From: AWTP1-13 sp963820375
GTDB taxonomy: Bacteria; Pseudomonadota; Alphaproteobacteria; Rhizobiales; Hyphomicrobiaceae
NCBI GenBank assembly: GCA_963820375.1
Contig: CAWFZX010000015.1
Coordinates: forward strand, 62,001 to 126,000
Length of the DNA: 64,000 nucleotides
Reading direction: 5' to 3'
Positions 17,598 through 26,409 of this stretch are shown in pieces (positions within the stretch are counted from its first letter, which is position 1; each line of letters starts with the position of its first letter). The notes beneath the pieces were generated by a model. The model searched no databases and had not been told where the DNA came from. It worked only from the letters and a program-made list of their open reading frames with translations. A program made the translations under genes and the position numbers.

Positions 17598-18284
17598 TCA
17601 CGGCACCAGCTTGTAACCCCCGGTTTCCGTGATCAACAGCTCGGCATGGGAGGGATCTTTCTCGATCTTCTGGCGCAGGCGGTAGATGTGGGTTTCTAGA
17701 GTGTGCGTCGTCACACCGGAGTTGTACCCCCACACCTCTTGCAGGAGCACGTCGCGCGTGACCACTTTCTCGCCGGCGCGGTAGAGATACTTGAGGATCG
17801 ACGTTTCCTTCTCGGTGAGGCGGATTTTCGCTCCCTTCTCGTCGACCAGCATCTTGGACGCCGGCCGGAACGAGTAGTGACCGATGGTGAACACCGCGTC
17901 TTCGCTCTGCTCATGCTGGCGCAGTTGCGCGCGGATGCGCGCCAGCAGCACGGCAAACTTGAAGGGTTTGGTGATGTAGTCGTTGGCTCCCGAATCGAGC
18001 CCGAGAATCATGTCAGCGTCGGAATCGTTGCCGGTCAGCATCACAATCGGCAGCTTGTAGCCGTTCTTGCGCAACAGCTTGCAAGCCTCCCTGCCATCCA
18101 TATCGGGCAGGCCCACGTCCATCAGGACAAGGTCGAGATGTTCCGCTTTGACGGCCTCGACACCCTTGCCCGCCGTCGCCGCGGTGACGACGTCGAATTC
18201 ATCGTGCAGCGCGAGTTGGTCTTTCAGCGACTCACGCAGGTCCTCGTCGTCATCGACGATGAGAATCTTGCGCGCGGTGCTCAT
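17598..18284 (-). CDS. OmpR/PhoB-family response regulator
   Basis: A 228-residue two-component regulator. The receiver domain (residues ~5-118) has the acidic triad VDDDED, the phospho-acceptor Asp56 in LVLMDVGLPDMDG, Thr in VMLTGN and the conserved Lys in ITKPF. A winged-helix domain (~130-228) follows with RLTEKETSILKYL and THTLETHIYRLRQKIE. No sensor kinase gene is adjacent. It resembles CenR/CzcR-type regulators, which often act on envelope genes, and it is divergent from an L,D-transpeptidase gene; control of that gene is plausible but unproven. Confidence 0.92.
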   Translation of the reverse strand: MSTARKILIVDDDEDLRESLKDQLALHDEFDVVTAATAGKGVEAVKAEHLDLVLMDVGLPDMDGREACKLLRKNGYKLPIVMLTGNDSDADMILGLDSGANDYITKPFKFAVLLARIRAQLRQHEQSEDAVFTIGHYSFRPASKMLVDEKGAKIRLTEKETSILKYLYRAGEKVVTRDVLLQEVWGYNSGVTTHTLETHIYRLRQKIEKDPSHAELLITETGGYKLVP

Positions 18285-18411
18285 GCTAATCGGCTCCGTT
18301 ATGGGGTTCTCGATGGGAGGCTATACTCTAGCACCAGATTGCAGGGGGAAACATAGATTGTGCGCAATATCGGCAAGCCTTCTGGCTTGCAGTTGAAGGG
18401 TGCAAAAACCG

Positions 18412-18963
18412 ATGCCGAAGCCGGCCACGATTCTGGTACTGGCACGCTCGGCCGCGTGCAGGCAAGGGCGCCTGCAGTGGGGCGACGTGATCGTTGCTTG
18501 TGCGCTCGGGCGCGGCGGCTGTCGCCTCCGCAAACGCGAAGGCGACGGCGCCACCCCGATTGGCCGCTGGCGCGTGCGTGAGGTCCTCTATCGCGCGGAC
18601 CGGCTGCCCCGGCCGCGCACGCGCCTGCCCGCGCGCGCCGTGCGTCCCGACGATGGTTGGTGCGATGCGGTGGGCGACCGCAACTACAATCGCCCGGTCC
18701 GGCATCCCTACCCGGCCAGCGCCGAGAAGCTTTGGCGGAGCGATACTCTTTATGACCTGATCGTCGTGCTCGACCACAACCGGCGGCCGCGCCGCCAGGG
18801 CGGTGGCAGCGCCATCTTCCTGCATGTGGCCGGCGAGGGATACCCGCCAACCGCTGGCTGCATTGCCTTACAGCGCGCCCATCTGCTGCGCGTGCTCGGC
18901 CGCCTTGGTCGGGGCAGCGTCATCGACGTGCGCCACGCGCCACGCAAAAAGCGCCCGGAGTAG
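18412..18963 (+). CDS. L,D-transpeptidase family (YkuD-like) protein
   Basis: A 183-residue protein with the L,D-transpeptidase active-site pattern: a His in FLHVAGEGYPPTAGCIAL followed by the T-x-G-C motif holding the catalytic Cys (residue ~155). The family crosslinks peptidoglycan 3-3 or attaches proteins to it; single-domain, signal-less forms such as this are common in alphaproteobacteria. ATG 18412 follows a GAAGGG site; GTG 18400 is an in-frame alternative. Its last codons overlap an intrinsic terminator serving the opposite strand. Confidence 0.8.
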   Translation: MPKPATILVLARSAACRQGRLQWGDVIVACALGRGGCRLRKREGDGATPIGRWRVREVLYRADRLPRPRTRLPARAVRPDDGWCDAVGDRNYNRPVRHPYPASAEKLWRSDTLYDLIVVLDHNRRPRRQGGGSAIFLHVAGEGYPPTAGCIALQRAHLLRVLGRLGRGSVIDVRHAPRKKRPE

Positions 18964-18976
18964 AATCTCCGGGCGC
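18946..18976 (-). terminator. Rho-independent terminator of glnK-amtB, inside the convergent gene's 3' end
   Basis: GCGCCCGGAG (18951-18960) and CTCCGGGCGC (18967-18976) are a perfect ten-base inverted repeat with a six-base loop. Read on the - strand the stem is followed by TTTTT. It lies 87 nt past the amtB stop and spans the stop codon of the + strand L,D-transpeptidase gene. Confidence 0.88.
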
Positions 18977-19062
18977 TCAGAGCACGTACCGGGAAGTCGC
19001 GTGCTCGAGGCAAGCGGCGGGTTCCGATGGAGCGCAGTCCCCGCCGCCAAAGCCGCGTGTGA

Positions 19063-20529
19063 TCAGTAGTTGTATGCCCGCTCACCATGATCGACGAGGT
19101 CGAGGCCTTCGCGCTCCTGATCGGTCCCCGGCCGCAGACCCACGACCATCTTGACGATGCTGAAGATGAGGAACGAGCCGACCCCAGACCAAAGCAGCGT
19201 CAGGCAGACGGCCTTGGCCTGGGTCACGAGCTGGGCGGCCATGTCGTAGTCGGCAACTTTGCCGGCCGCATAGTCGAACACGCCGGTGCCGCCGAGCATG
19301 GGGGCGGCCAGGATGCCGGTGCCGAGAGCGCCGATAATGCCGCCGATGCAATGCACGCCGAACACGTCGAGGGCATCGTCGTAGCCTAAGGCATTCTTGA
19401 TGGCCGAGCAGAAGTACATGCACACAAAACCGGCAACGATGCCGAGCACGATTGCCCCCATCGGACCGGCGAAACCGGCCGCCGGCGTGACCGCAACCAG
19501 GCCGGCGACGGCGCCGGAGGCCCCGCCCAGCAGGCTGGGTTTCCCTTTGCCCATTTTCTCGGCCAGCATCCAGGCGAGCGCGGCGGCCGCCGTGGCGACG
19601 AAGGTGTTGATCATCGCCAGCGCCGCCGTGCCGTTGGCCTCGAGAGCCGAACCGACATTGAAACCGAACCAGCCGACCCACAGCAGGGCCGCGCCGATCA
19701 GCGTCATGGTCAGCGAGTGGGGAGGCATGGCCTCCTTGCCGTAGCCGACGCGACGGCCGACCAGCAAGGCGCCGACCAGGCCGGCAATTCCCGCATTGAT
19801 ATGCACCACCGTGCCGCCGGCAAAATCCAACGCACCCCAGCCGAAGGCGAGACCGGCGTTGCCGGTCACCGCGTCCATGGCGGCCTGCGCTGCGGTCTTG
19901 GCGTCGCCGCTGGCCGCCGCCAGCGTTTTGGCGGCGCCGACCGTGGCTGCCGGTCCAGCCCAATACCAGACCATGTGCGCCATCGGGAAGTAGACGAAGG
20001 TGACCCACAGCGGAATGAACAGAACGAGGGCGGAGAATTTCATGCGCTCAGCCATGGCGCCGACGATCAGGGCCGGCGTGATGCAGGCAAACGTCATCTG
20101 AAAGCAGATGTAGACGTACTCGGGGATCACCACGCCATCGCTGAAGGTTTCCGCCGTGGACTCCGGCGTGATCCCGGCCAGGAAGGCCTTGGAGAGGCCC
20201 CCGACGTAGGCGTTGAGCGACCCACCTTCGGAAAAGGCCAGGCTGTAGCCGTAGATCACCCAGATGATGCAGACCATGCAGACGACGAAAAACACCTGCA
20301 TCAGCATCGACAGCATGTTCTTGGTGCGCACCAAGCCGCCGTAGAAGAGCGCCAGCCCGGGCACCGTCATCAGCAAAACGAGGACGGAGGCGGTCAGCAT
20401 CCAGGCCACGTCACCTTTGTTTGGCGTGGGTGGCGCGGCCGTTTGCGCAAAGGCCGATGCGGCGGCAAGACAAGCAATAAACGCCGCGACTGCCAGTGTG
20501 GCAATTCGGCGTGGCGTAACTGATGACAT
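19063..20529 (-). CDS. amtB: Ammonium transporter AmtB
   Basis: A 488-residue ammonium channel with a cleavable signal peptide (RRIATLAVAAFIACLAAASAFAQ) and 11 further helices. Family marks are the PGLALFYGGLVRTKN segment, the pore His in GGTVVHINAGIAGL and the second His in FGVHCIGGIIGALGTG. The C-terminal tail (ERAYNY) is the GlnK-docking region. ATG 20529 follows a GGAGG site. It lies 53 nt after glnK on the same strand, so GlnK would block the channel when nitrogen is plentiful. The operon carries a sigma-54 promoter and a strong terminator. Confidence 0.97.
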   Translation of the reverse strand: MSSVTPRRIATLAVAAFIACLAAASAFAQTAAPPTPNKGDVAWMLTASVLVLLMTVPGLALFYGGLVRTKNMLSMLMQVFFVVCMVCIIWVIYGYSLAFSEGGSLNAYVGGLSKAFLAGITPESTAETFSDGVVIPEYVYICFQMTFACITPALIVGAMAERMKFSALVLFIPLWVTFVYFPMAHMVWYWAGPAATVGAAKTLAAASGDAKTAAQAAMDAVTGNAGLAFGWGALDFAGGTVVHINAGIAGLVGALLVGRRVGYGKEAMPPHSLTMTLIGAALLWVGWFGFNVGSALEANGTAALAMINTFVATAAAALAWMLAEKMGKGKPSLLGGASGAVAGLVAVTPAAGFAGPMGAIVLGIVAGFVCMYFCSAIKNALGYDDALDVFGVHCIGGIIGALGTGILAAPMLGGTGVFDYAAGKVADYDMAAQLVTQAKAVCLTLLWSGVGSFLIFSIVKMVVGLRPGTDQEREGLDLVDHGERAYNY

Positions 20530-20582
20530 GAAACGTGCCTCCAAGAGAATGCGGCGGGCTTGGGTGTTGCTGGGCGCCAAGG

Positions 20583-20921
20583 TCAAATGGCGCTGTCGTC
20601 GGTCTCGCCCGTACGGACGCGGACCGCGTGCTCGATCGGCGAGACGAAGATCTTGCCGTCGCCGATCTGACCGGTGCGGGCGGTACGCACGATGGCCTCA
20701 ACGGCCTTGTCGACGGTACCTTCCGGAACCACCACCTCGATCTTGATCTTGGGCAGGAAGCTCACCGCGTACTCGGCGCCGCGGTAGATTTCCGTGTGCC
20801 CCTTTTGCCGACCGTAACCCTTGACTTCGGTGACGGTCATGCCTTGCAGCCCGAGATCGGTCAGCGCCGAGCGGACTTCCTCGAGCTTGAACGGCTTGAT
20901 AATGGCCGTTACGAGCTTCAT
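20583..20921 (-). CDS. glnK: Nitrogen regulatory protein P-II (GlnK)
   Basis: A 112-residue trimeric signal protein, the usual P-II length. It starts MKLVTAIIKPFKLEEV and carries the T-loop with Tyr51 in GHTEIYRGAEY, the uridylylation site used by GlnD. The C-terminal GDGKIFVSPIEHAVRVRTGE is the nucleotide-binding signature. Linkage to amtB identifies it as the GlnK type. ATG 20921 fits the family start exactly. Nitrogen control is supported by the sigma-54 promoter at 21009-21024. Confidence 0.97.
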   Translation of the reverse strand: MKLVTAIIKPFKLEEVRSALTDLGLQGMTVTEVKGYGRQKGHTEIYRGAEYAVSFLPKIKIEVVVPEGTVDKAVEAIVRTARTGQIGDGKIFVSPIEHAVRVRTGETDDSAI

Positions 20922-21008
20922 CTGGTTCCCCTTGTGCTTCGGCCGGCCTGCCCGTTGTCCGAGCAGGCGGCATCCCACGCCGCTCGCTCGGCGGCTCAAG
21001 GGCTCATA

Positions 21009-21024
21009 GTCAAGAGCCGTGCCA
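21009..21024 (-). promoter_or_regulatory. Sigma-54 (-24/-12) promoter of glnK-amtB
   Basis: On the - strand the sequence reads TGGCACGGCTCTTGAC, matching the -24/-12 consensus TGGCACG-N4-TTGC at every conserved base except one in the -12 element (TTGA). It lies 88 nt upstream of the glnK ATG. Confidence 0.8.
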
Positions 21025-21102
21025 ATTGCCCCATTGACCTCTAAGTTATTGCAATTTCAGATGAAAATCTGCCACTGCCGAGATTTTTGGCGCCGCCCGG
21101 CC

Positions 21103-21119
21103 TGCCTTAAAAATAGGCA
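21103..21119 (-). promoter_or_regulatory. Possible NtrC-binding site
   Basis: An interrupted palindrome, TGCCT-N7-AGGCA, fits the minimal NtrC pattern TGC-N11-GCA. It sits about 80 bp upstream of the -24 element, a usual enhancer distance for sigma-54 promoters. The match is short and could be chance. It is also within 20 bp of the tesB stop. Confidence 0.35.
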
Positions 21120-21137
21120 AAAACGACGATTTGCCCG

Positions 21138-22037
21138 TTAACGAGGCACGAAGGCGGAGGGCCGCGGGCGGGTGAGCCCCTCCTGGGCGACGGAGGCCAC
21201 CAGCACCCCGTCCCGGGTAAAAATACTGCCCCGGCAGAAGCCTCGCGCGCCGTGGCTGGAGGGGCTGTCCTGGGCGTAAAGCAGCCACTCGTCCGCCCGA
21301 AACGGCCGGTGGAACCACAGGGCATGATCGAGGCTGGCAAGCTGGATGTCCTTGTCAAACATCAGCTTGCCGTGCGCAATCAGGGCCGTATCGAGCAGCG
21401 AAAAGTCCGAGGCATAGGCCAGCACGCACTGGTGCAGCGCAAAGGCGTCCGGCAGCCGGCCGCTGGCGCGCAGCCACAGCATTTGCTCGGCCGGCCGGCG
21501 CTCGCGCGAAAAATAGCGAGAGACGTCGAGCGGGCGCAGTTCGATCGGGCGTTCCTGCTCCCAGTATTTGCGCATCACCTCCGGCAATTCGGCCAGCATG
21601 CGCGCTTTTAAATCCTGTTCGCTGGGAAGATCCTCCGGCGGCGGCACCAGCGGCATGGTGCTGTAATGCTCCGGCCCCGGCTCCTGTTTGTGAAACGACA
21701 CGCTCATGACGAACATGGCCCGGCCGTGCTGGGTTGCGGTCACGCGCCGGGTGGCGAAGCTGCCGCCATCACGCACGCGCTCGACGCTGTAGATGATCGG
21801 CCGGGTGAGGTCGCCGGGCAGCAGAAAGTAGGCGTGCAGCGAATGCGCCACCCGTTCCGGCGGCACCGTGCGCACGGCTGCAACCAAAGCTTGACCCAGG
21901 GTTTGGCCGCCGAACACCCGCTGCCAGGACTGCTGCGGGCTGCGGCCGCGAAACAGGTTGTCCTCCAGCGCCTCAAGGTCGAGGATATTGAGCAAGCGGT
22001 CGACGGCACTTGCGGAGTGGCGATTTTCGGCGGACAT
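21138..22037 (-). CDS. tesB: Acyl-CoA thioesterase II (TesB)
   Basis: A 299-residue double hot-dog-fold thioesterase that hydrolyses medium and long acyl-CoA to free acid and CoA. It opens with LDLEALEDNLFRGRSP, has VFGGQTLGQALVAAVRTV (first hot-dog helix), the HSLHAYFLLPGD segment, and the second domain with SLDHALWFHRPFRADEWLLY. Length matches the family. ATG 22037 begins a typical N terminus. It is divergent from the ubiquinone-type hydroxylase, with about 93 bp between the starts. Confidence 0.95.
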   Translation of the reverse strand: MSAENRHSASAVDRLLNILDLEALEDNLFRGRSPQQSWQRVFGGQTLGQALVAAVRTVPPERVAHSLHAYFLLPGDLTRPIIYSVERVRDGGSFATRRVTATQHGRAMFVMSVSFHKQEPGPEHYSTMPLVPPPEDLPSEQDLKARMLAELPEVMRKYWEQERPIELRPLDVSRYFSRERRPAEQMLWLRASGRLPDAFALHQCVLAYASDFSLLDTALIAHGKLMFDKDIQLASLDHALWFHRPFRADEWLLYAQDSPSSHGARGFCRGSIFTRDGVLVASVAQEGLTRPRPSAFVPR

Positions 22038-22130
22038 GCTCGTGCACCTGGCCCAGGCCCCGGCAGGTGTCAAGGGGCCGTCAAAGGAAGGCCCAACCGG
22101 CGACCTGTCAGCAACACAAACGGACCAGCG

Positions 22131-23366
22131 ATGCACGTCAGTGGCGAACACTTCGATGTGGCGATCGGTGGCGGCGGCACCGTCGGGCTGGTGCTGGCCT
22201 GCGCGCTGGCCGATGCGCTGGGCGCGGGCGTGCGCATCGCCGTTCTGGATCCTGCCCCGCTCGACGGCGCGGGCCCTCGCGATCCGCGCGCCTCCGCCTT
22301 GGCGGCCGGCTCCAAACGGCTGTTGGAGGCGCTCGGTGTCTGGGCCCCGATCGCGCGAGATGCCCAGCCCGTCACCGCCATCGACATCACCGACTCCCGT
22401 CTCGACGATGCCATCCGCCCAATTTTGTTGTCCTACGACAACCGCCTCGAGGATCAAGAACCCGCCAGCTACATCGTCGAGAACGAGCGGCTGCGTCAGA
22501 CCCTGATCGCCGCCGCGCACGCCCGGCCGGCGGTGGCTTTGCTCGGAGGCTCGGCGATCGGCGACTTTGCGGCCGACCAACACGGGGTCACGCTGCGCCT
22601 GGCCAGCGGCACGCTGCGCGCCGGGGTGCTGATCGCTGCCGATGGCCGCGCCTCGCGCCTGCGCGACAGCGCCGGCATCAAGCTCCTGCGTTGGGACTAT
22701 CCGCAGGCGGGCATCGTCACCACCGTCGCCCATAGCCGGCCGCATGGCGGCCGTGCCTTGCAGCATTTCCTGCCCACGGGGCCATTTGCCATCCTGCCAT
22801 TGCCGCAAGATCGCTCCGCAATCACCTGGACGGAGGACGCCACCGTCGCACGCGCGTTGCTGGCGCTGGACGAGGCGGGCTTTGCCGCCGAGCTCGCCAA
22901 GCGGTTCGATTATCGGCTGGGTGAGGTGACGCAGATCGGTGCCCGCGCCGCCTGGCCGCTCGAGATGCAACTCGCCCGCGCCCTGATCGCCGACCGGTTG
23001 GCGCTGGTCGGCGATGCCGCACGCGTTGTGCATCCGATCGCCGGTCAAGGCCTCAACCTCGGCCTGCGGGATGTCGCGGCCCTGACGGAGGTCATTACCG
23101 ATGCGGCTCGGCTCGGCCTCGATACCGGCGCGGCGATGGTGCTGGAGCGCTACCAACGCTGGCGCCGGCTCAATTCGGCGTTATCGGCGGCGACCTACGA
23201 CGGCCTCAACAGGCTGTTTTCCAACGATTGGATGCTCCTGCGCACGGCGCGCGATTTCGGCCTCGCCCTGGTCGATCAACTGCCGGCCCTGAAGCAATTC
23301 TTCGTGGCCGAAGCCGCCGGCCTCAGCGGCGAGATCCCCAAACTGTTGCGTGGCGAGCTACCCTAG
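22131..23366 (+). CDS. FAD-dependent ubiquinone-biosynthesis hydroxylase (UbiH/UbiF/Coq6 family)
   Basis: A 411-residue flavoprotein monooxygenase. The N-terminal GGGTVGLVLA motif binds FAD, a DG motif occurs in LIAADGRASRLR (residue ~172), and GDAARVVHPIAGQGLNLGLRD (near 295) is the diagnostic second FAD motif of the ubiquinone hydroxylases. These enzymes hydroxylate the aromatic ring of the quinone precursor; alphaproteobacteria use UbiL- or UbiH-type members with differing ring positions, so no symbol is given. Start ATG 22131 fits the family N terminus. It is divergent from tesB and is followed by pyrF after 153 nt. Confidence 0.9.
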   Translation: MHVSGEHFDVAIGGGGTVGLVLACALADALGAGVRIAVLDPAPLDGAGPRDPRASALAAGSKRLLEALGVWAPIARDAQPVTAIDITDSRLDDAIRPILLSYDNRLEDQEPASYIVENERLRQTLIAAAHARPAVALLGGSAIGDFAADQHGVTLRLASGTLRAGVLIAADGRASRLRDSAGIKLLRWDYPQAGIVTTVAHSRPHGGRALQHFLPTGPFAILPLPQDRSAITWTEDATVARALLALDEAGFAAELAKRFDYRLGEVTQIGARAAWPLEMQLARALIADRLALVGDAARVVHPIAGQGLNLGLRDVAALTEVITDAARLGLDTGAAMVLERYQRWRRLNSALSAATYDGLNRLFSNDWMLLRTARDFGLALVDQLPALKQFFVAEAAGLSGEIPKLLRGELP

Positions 23367-23519
23367 CAGAAAACGGGCCACGGCTTGGCTGCTCGCCCGG
23401 TTTGGCCAGCGCGGGCCGCGCGGGCGTCCGCGGCTTGTCTTGCGCGCGCCTTCGGGTTCAAGATGCAGCGCGCGGTGGCTTGGGGGCAACGCCAAACACA
23501 GGATCACCCGGAGACAGGC

Positions 23520-24251
23520 ATGCGGAGCATCCCGGCACGTGACCGGCTGATTGTCGCCCTCGATTGTCCTGGCCTGGAGGAAGCCCGGCAGCTGGTGCAG
23601 CAGCTCGGAGAGGCGATCAGCTTCTATAAGATCGGGCTCGAGCTCGTCATGCGTGGCGGGCTCGATTTTGCCCGCGAGCTCACCGGCCAAGGCAAGCAGG
23701 TGTTTCTCGATCTCAAGCTGCTCGATATCGAGAACACCGTCGAGCGGGCAACCCGCAGCGCCGCCGCCACGGGAGCCACCTTTCTCACCGTGCACGGTCA
23801 CGATCACAAAACTCTCAAGGCGGCCGTTGCCGGCAAAGCTGGAACCGGTTTGCGGGTGCTGGCCGTGACCGTGCTGACCAACCTCGATGCCGCCGATCTT
23901 CGCCAGCAGGGCTTCGCCGAGACGCCGCAGGCGCTGGTTGGCCGACGCGCGCGCCTGGCACGCGACGCCGGCTGTGACGGGATCGTCGCCGCCGGCCAAG
24001 AGGCGGCAACCGTGCGCGCACTGGTTGGCCCCGGGGTCGCCATCGTCACCCCCGGCATTCGCCTGCCCAGCGATGCGGCCGGTGATCAGACGCGCATCAC
24101 CAGCCCCGGTGCTGCCATTCTGGCGGGCGCCGATTATCTCGTGGTGGGACGCCCGATCGCCGCCGCCAGCGCCCCGCGGCAGGCGGCCGACACCTTTCTT
24201 GAGCACATCGAAGCGGCGCTCGCCGAGCGCTCCCTGGGCCCGCCTGGCTGA
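23520..24251 (+). CDS. pyrF: Orotidine 5'-phosphate decarboxylase
   Basis: A 243-residue TIM barrel catalysing the last step of UMP synthesis. The catalytic D-x-K-x-x-D array is visible in FLDLKLLDIENTV near residue 60, and the phosphate-binding end is GADYLVVGRPI near 207. The first strand reads RLIVALDCPG. ATG 23520 starts 15 residues before that strand. In many alphaproteobacteria pyrF follows dnaJ; here it is 31 kb away from dnaJ and leads into trmD. Confidence 0.96.
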   Translation: MRSIPARDRLIVALDCPGLEEARQLVQQLGEAISFYKIGLELVMRGGLDFARELTGQGKQVFLDLKLLDIENTVERATRSAAATGATFLTVHGHDHKTLKAAVAGKAGTGLRVLAVTVLTNLDAADLRQQGFAETPQALVGRRARLARDAGCDGIVAAGQEAATVRALVGPGVAIVTPGIRLPSDAAGDQTRITSPGAAILAGADYLVVGRPIAAASAPRQAADTFLEHIEAALAERSLGPPG

Positions 24252-24386
24252 CGGGGCCGGCGGCGCCGACGACGCGCGCGGCCGCTTGGCCAGCCGCCGG
24301 CGGCGGCTGCCGCGCTTTGCTTGCCGTTGCCGGTGCCTCCGTGGGATGAAGACGAAAAGCCTAACGCCCCAGAGCGAGCCTACGCC

Positions 24387-25121
24387 TTGTCGACCCGATC
24401 CACAGCTGCCGCATCCCCCCTGTGGCGCGCCACCGTGCTGACGCTCTTTCCCGAGCTTTTTCCGGGCCCCCTCGGTGCTTCGCTGTGTGGCGAAGCCTTG
24501 CGCCATGGCATTTGGCGGTTGGACACGGTCGACATCCGTCAGTTCGGGCACGGCAAGCACCGCAGCGTCGACGATGCGCCGGCCGGCGGCGGCGCCGGCA
24601 TGGTGCTGCGTGCCGATGTTCTAGGCGCGGCCATCGATGCGGCGCAGGCCGGCCATCCCGAGGCCGAGCCCATCTATCTGTCGCCGCGCGGCGAGCCCTT
24701 CACACAAGCCACCGCCGTGGCCCTGTCGCAAGGGCCGGGCGTGCTGTGTCTGGCCGGGCGCTTCGAGGGCGTCGATGAGCGCGTGATCCAAGCGCGCCGC
24801 TTGCGTGAGATCTCGATCGGCGACTACGTCCTTGCCGGCGGCGAGCTGCCGGCAATGGTGCTGATCGATGCCGTCGTGCGACTGCTGCCAGGGGTCCTCG
24901 GCCAGGCCCAGTCGCTGGCCGAGGAGAGCTTCGCCGCTGGCCTGCTCGAATACCCCCAGTTTACGCGTCCGCGTGCCTGGGAGGGGCAATCGATCCCAGC
25001 CGTGCTGCTGAGCGGCGACCATGCCCGCATCGCCCGTTGGCGCCACGGCGAGGCCGAGCGCATCACCCAGGAGCGGCGACCGGATCTGTGGCGGCGGCGA
25101 CCGCGCCGGCAGGGCGACTAG
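24387..25121 (+). CDS. trmD: tRNA (guanine(37)-N1)-methyltransferase TrmD
   Basis: A 244-residue SPOUT methyltransferase that makes m1G37 in tRNAs reading CNN/GGN codons. It shows VLTLFPELFPGPLG at the start, GGGAGMVLRADV (~60) and the knot segment RLREISIGDYVLAGGELPAMVLIDAVVRLLPGVLG. No in-frame ATG or GTG exists before the family N terminus: only TTG 24387 and TTG 24321. ATG 24346 is in another frame and would join only if the C6 run at 24415-24420 were one base different, so a rare start or a base error is possible. It is separated from rpsP-rimM, its usual partners, by 29 kb. Confidence 0.93.
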   Translation: MSTRSTAAASPLWRATVLTLFPELFPGPLGASLCGEALRHGIWRLDTVDIRQFGHGKHRSVDDAPAGGGAGMVLRADVLGAAIDAAQAGHPEAEPIYLSPRGEPFTQATAVALSQGPGVLCLAGRFEGVDERVIQARRLREISIGDYVLAGGELPAMVLIDAVVRLLPGVLGQAQSLAEESFAAGLLEYPQFTRPRAWEGQSIPAVLLSGDHARIARWRHGEAERITQERRPDLWRRRPRRQGD

Positions 25122-25142
25122 ATACGCGCAAAGGCACAAGCG

Positions 25143-26381
25143 ATGGCGAGGGAAACGGGCAAAGCCGTCGAGGCCAGAAGCAGCCGGGTGCCGGAGCGAC
25201 GCACCCTGGCTGCCGCGGCCACCGCCCACGTGCTCCACGACGGCTACACCGACCTGCTCTACGTGCTGCTGCCGGCCTGGCAGGCCGAATTTGGCCTCGG
25301 CTATGCCGAGGTTGGACTGCTGCGCAGCAGTTATGTCGGCCTGATGGCATTGCTGCAGATCCCCGCGTCGCTGCTGGCCGAGCGCATCGGGCCCGTGCTG
25401 GTGTTGGTCGCCGGCACGCTGCTTTCGGCAGCCTGTTTCATGCTCGCGGGCGCTTCCGTCGGCCTTGCCAGCCTGCTGGCGGCGCTGGCGCTCGGCGGTA
25501 TCGGCGCCAGCGTGCAGCATCCGATCGGCTCGAGCCTGGTGTCGGCTGCCTTCTACGGCGCGCGCTCGCGCACCGCACTCGGCATCTACAATTTCACCGG
25601 CGATCTCGGCAAAATGGCCATGCCGGTGTTGGCCGCGCTGCTGTTGAGCGCCATGTCCTGGCGGGCGGCATTGTGGGTTCTCGGCGGTGTCGGCATTCTG
25701 TGTGCGGCCCTGGTGCTGGCGCTCGCGCCCGCGCACGCCAAGGCGGCCACCAGCCCGAGCGGCGCTGGCGCCGGTCAACTCCCGGTAGCCAAGCCAGCGT
25801 TGCTTGCCGGTGACGAGCCGCCGCGCCACGGCTTCGCGTTGCTCCTCGCCATTGCCATGATCGACACCGCAGGACGCAGCGGCTTTTTGACCTTTTTGCC
25901 GTTCCTGTTGCAGGCGAAGGGGGCCTCCATTGCCAGTATCGGCACCGCGCTCTCTTTGCTGTTCGTCGGCGGCGCGGCTGGCAAGCTCGTGTGCGGCTAC
26001 CTGGGTGCCCGCCTCGGTCTCTTCACAACGGTGGTGCTGACCGAAGGCCTCACGGCGGCCGGCATCATCGCCCTGCTGCCGCTGTCGGTTTCGGGCGCCC
26101 TCCTGGTGATGCCGCTGATCGGCCTCGGCCTCAACGGCACGTCCTCGGTGCTCTATGGCACGGTGCCGGAGCTGGTGCCCCCGGCGCGACGCACGCGCGC
26201 CTTTGGGGTGTTTTATACCGGTGCCATTGCTGCCTCGGCCGCGGTACCGCCGCTGGTGGGGGTGGTCGGCGACACCTTCGGCGTCGCCACGGCCATGACG
26301 GGCATTGCCGTGGCCATCCTCGCCACCGTGCCCCTGTCAGCCCTGTTGACGCCGATGCTGCCGGCGCCGGCGCGGCATTGA
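25143..26381 (+). CDS. MFS transporter (fosmidomycin-resistance-like family)
   Basis: A 412-residue, 12-helix major facilitator. It resembles the Fsr branch: HVLHDGYTDLLYVLLPAW in the first helix, GIGASVQHPIGSSLV in helix 4 and GIYNFTGDLGKMAMP in helix 5. A central cytoplasmic loop (residues ~200-230) separates the two six-helix halves. Members export drugs or sugars; no substrate can be assigned. It follows trmD by 21 nt and the two may share a transcript. Confidence 0.88.
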   Translation: MARETGKAVEARSSRVPERRTLAAAATAHVLHDGYTDLLYVLLPAWQAEFGLGYAEVGLLRSSYVGLMALLQIPASLLAERIGPVLVLVAGTLLSAACFMLAGASVGLASLLAALALGGIGASVQHPIGSSLVSAAFYGARSRTALGIYNFTGDLGKMAMPVLAALLLSAMSWRAALWVLGGVGILCAALVLALAPAHAKAATSPSGAGAGQLPVAKPALLAGDEPPRHGFALLLAIAMIDTAGRSGFLTFLPFLLQAKGASIASIGTALSLLFVGGAAGKLVCGYLGARLGLFTTVVLTEGLTAAGIIALLPLSVSGALLVMPLIGLGLNGTSSVLYGTVPELVPPARRTRAFGVFYTGAIAASAAVPPLVGVVGDTFGVATAMTGIAVAILATVPLSALLTPMLPAPARH

Positions 26382-26409
26382 GGCGGCGCGCCCAGCGCCC
26401 CCGCGGGCA

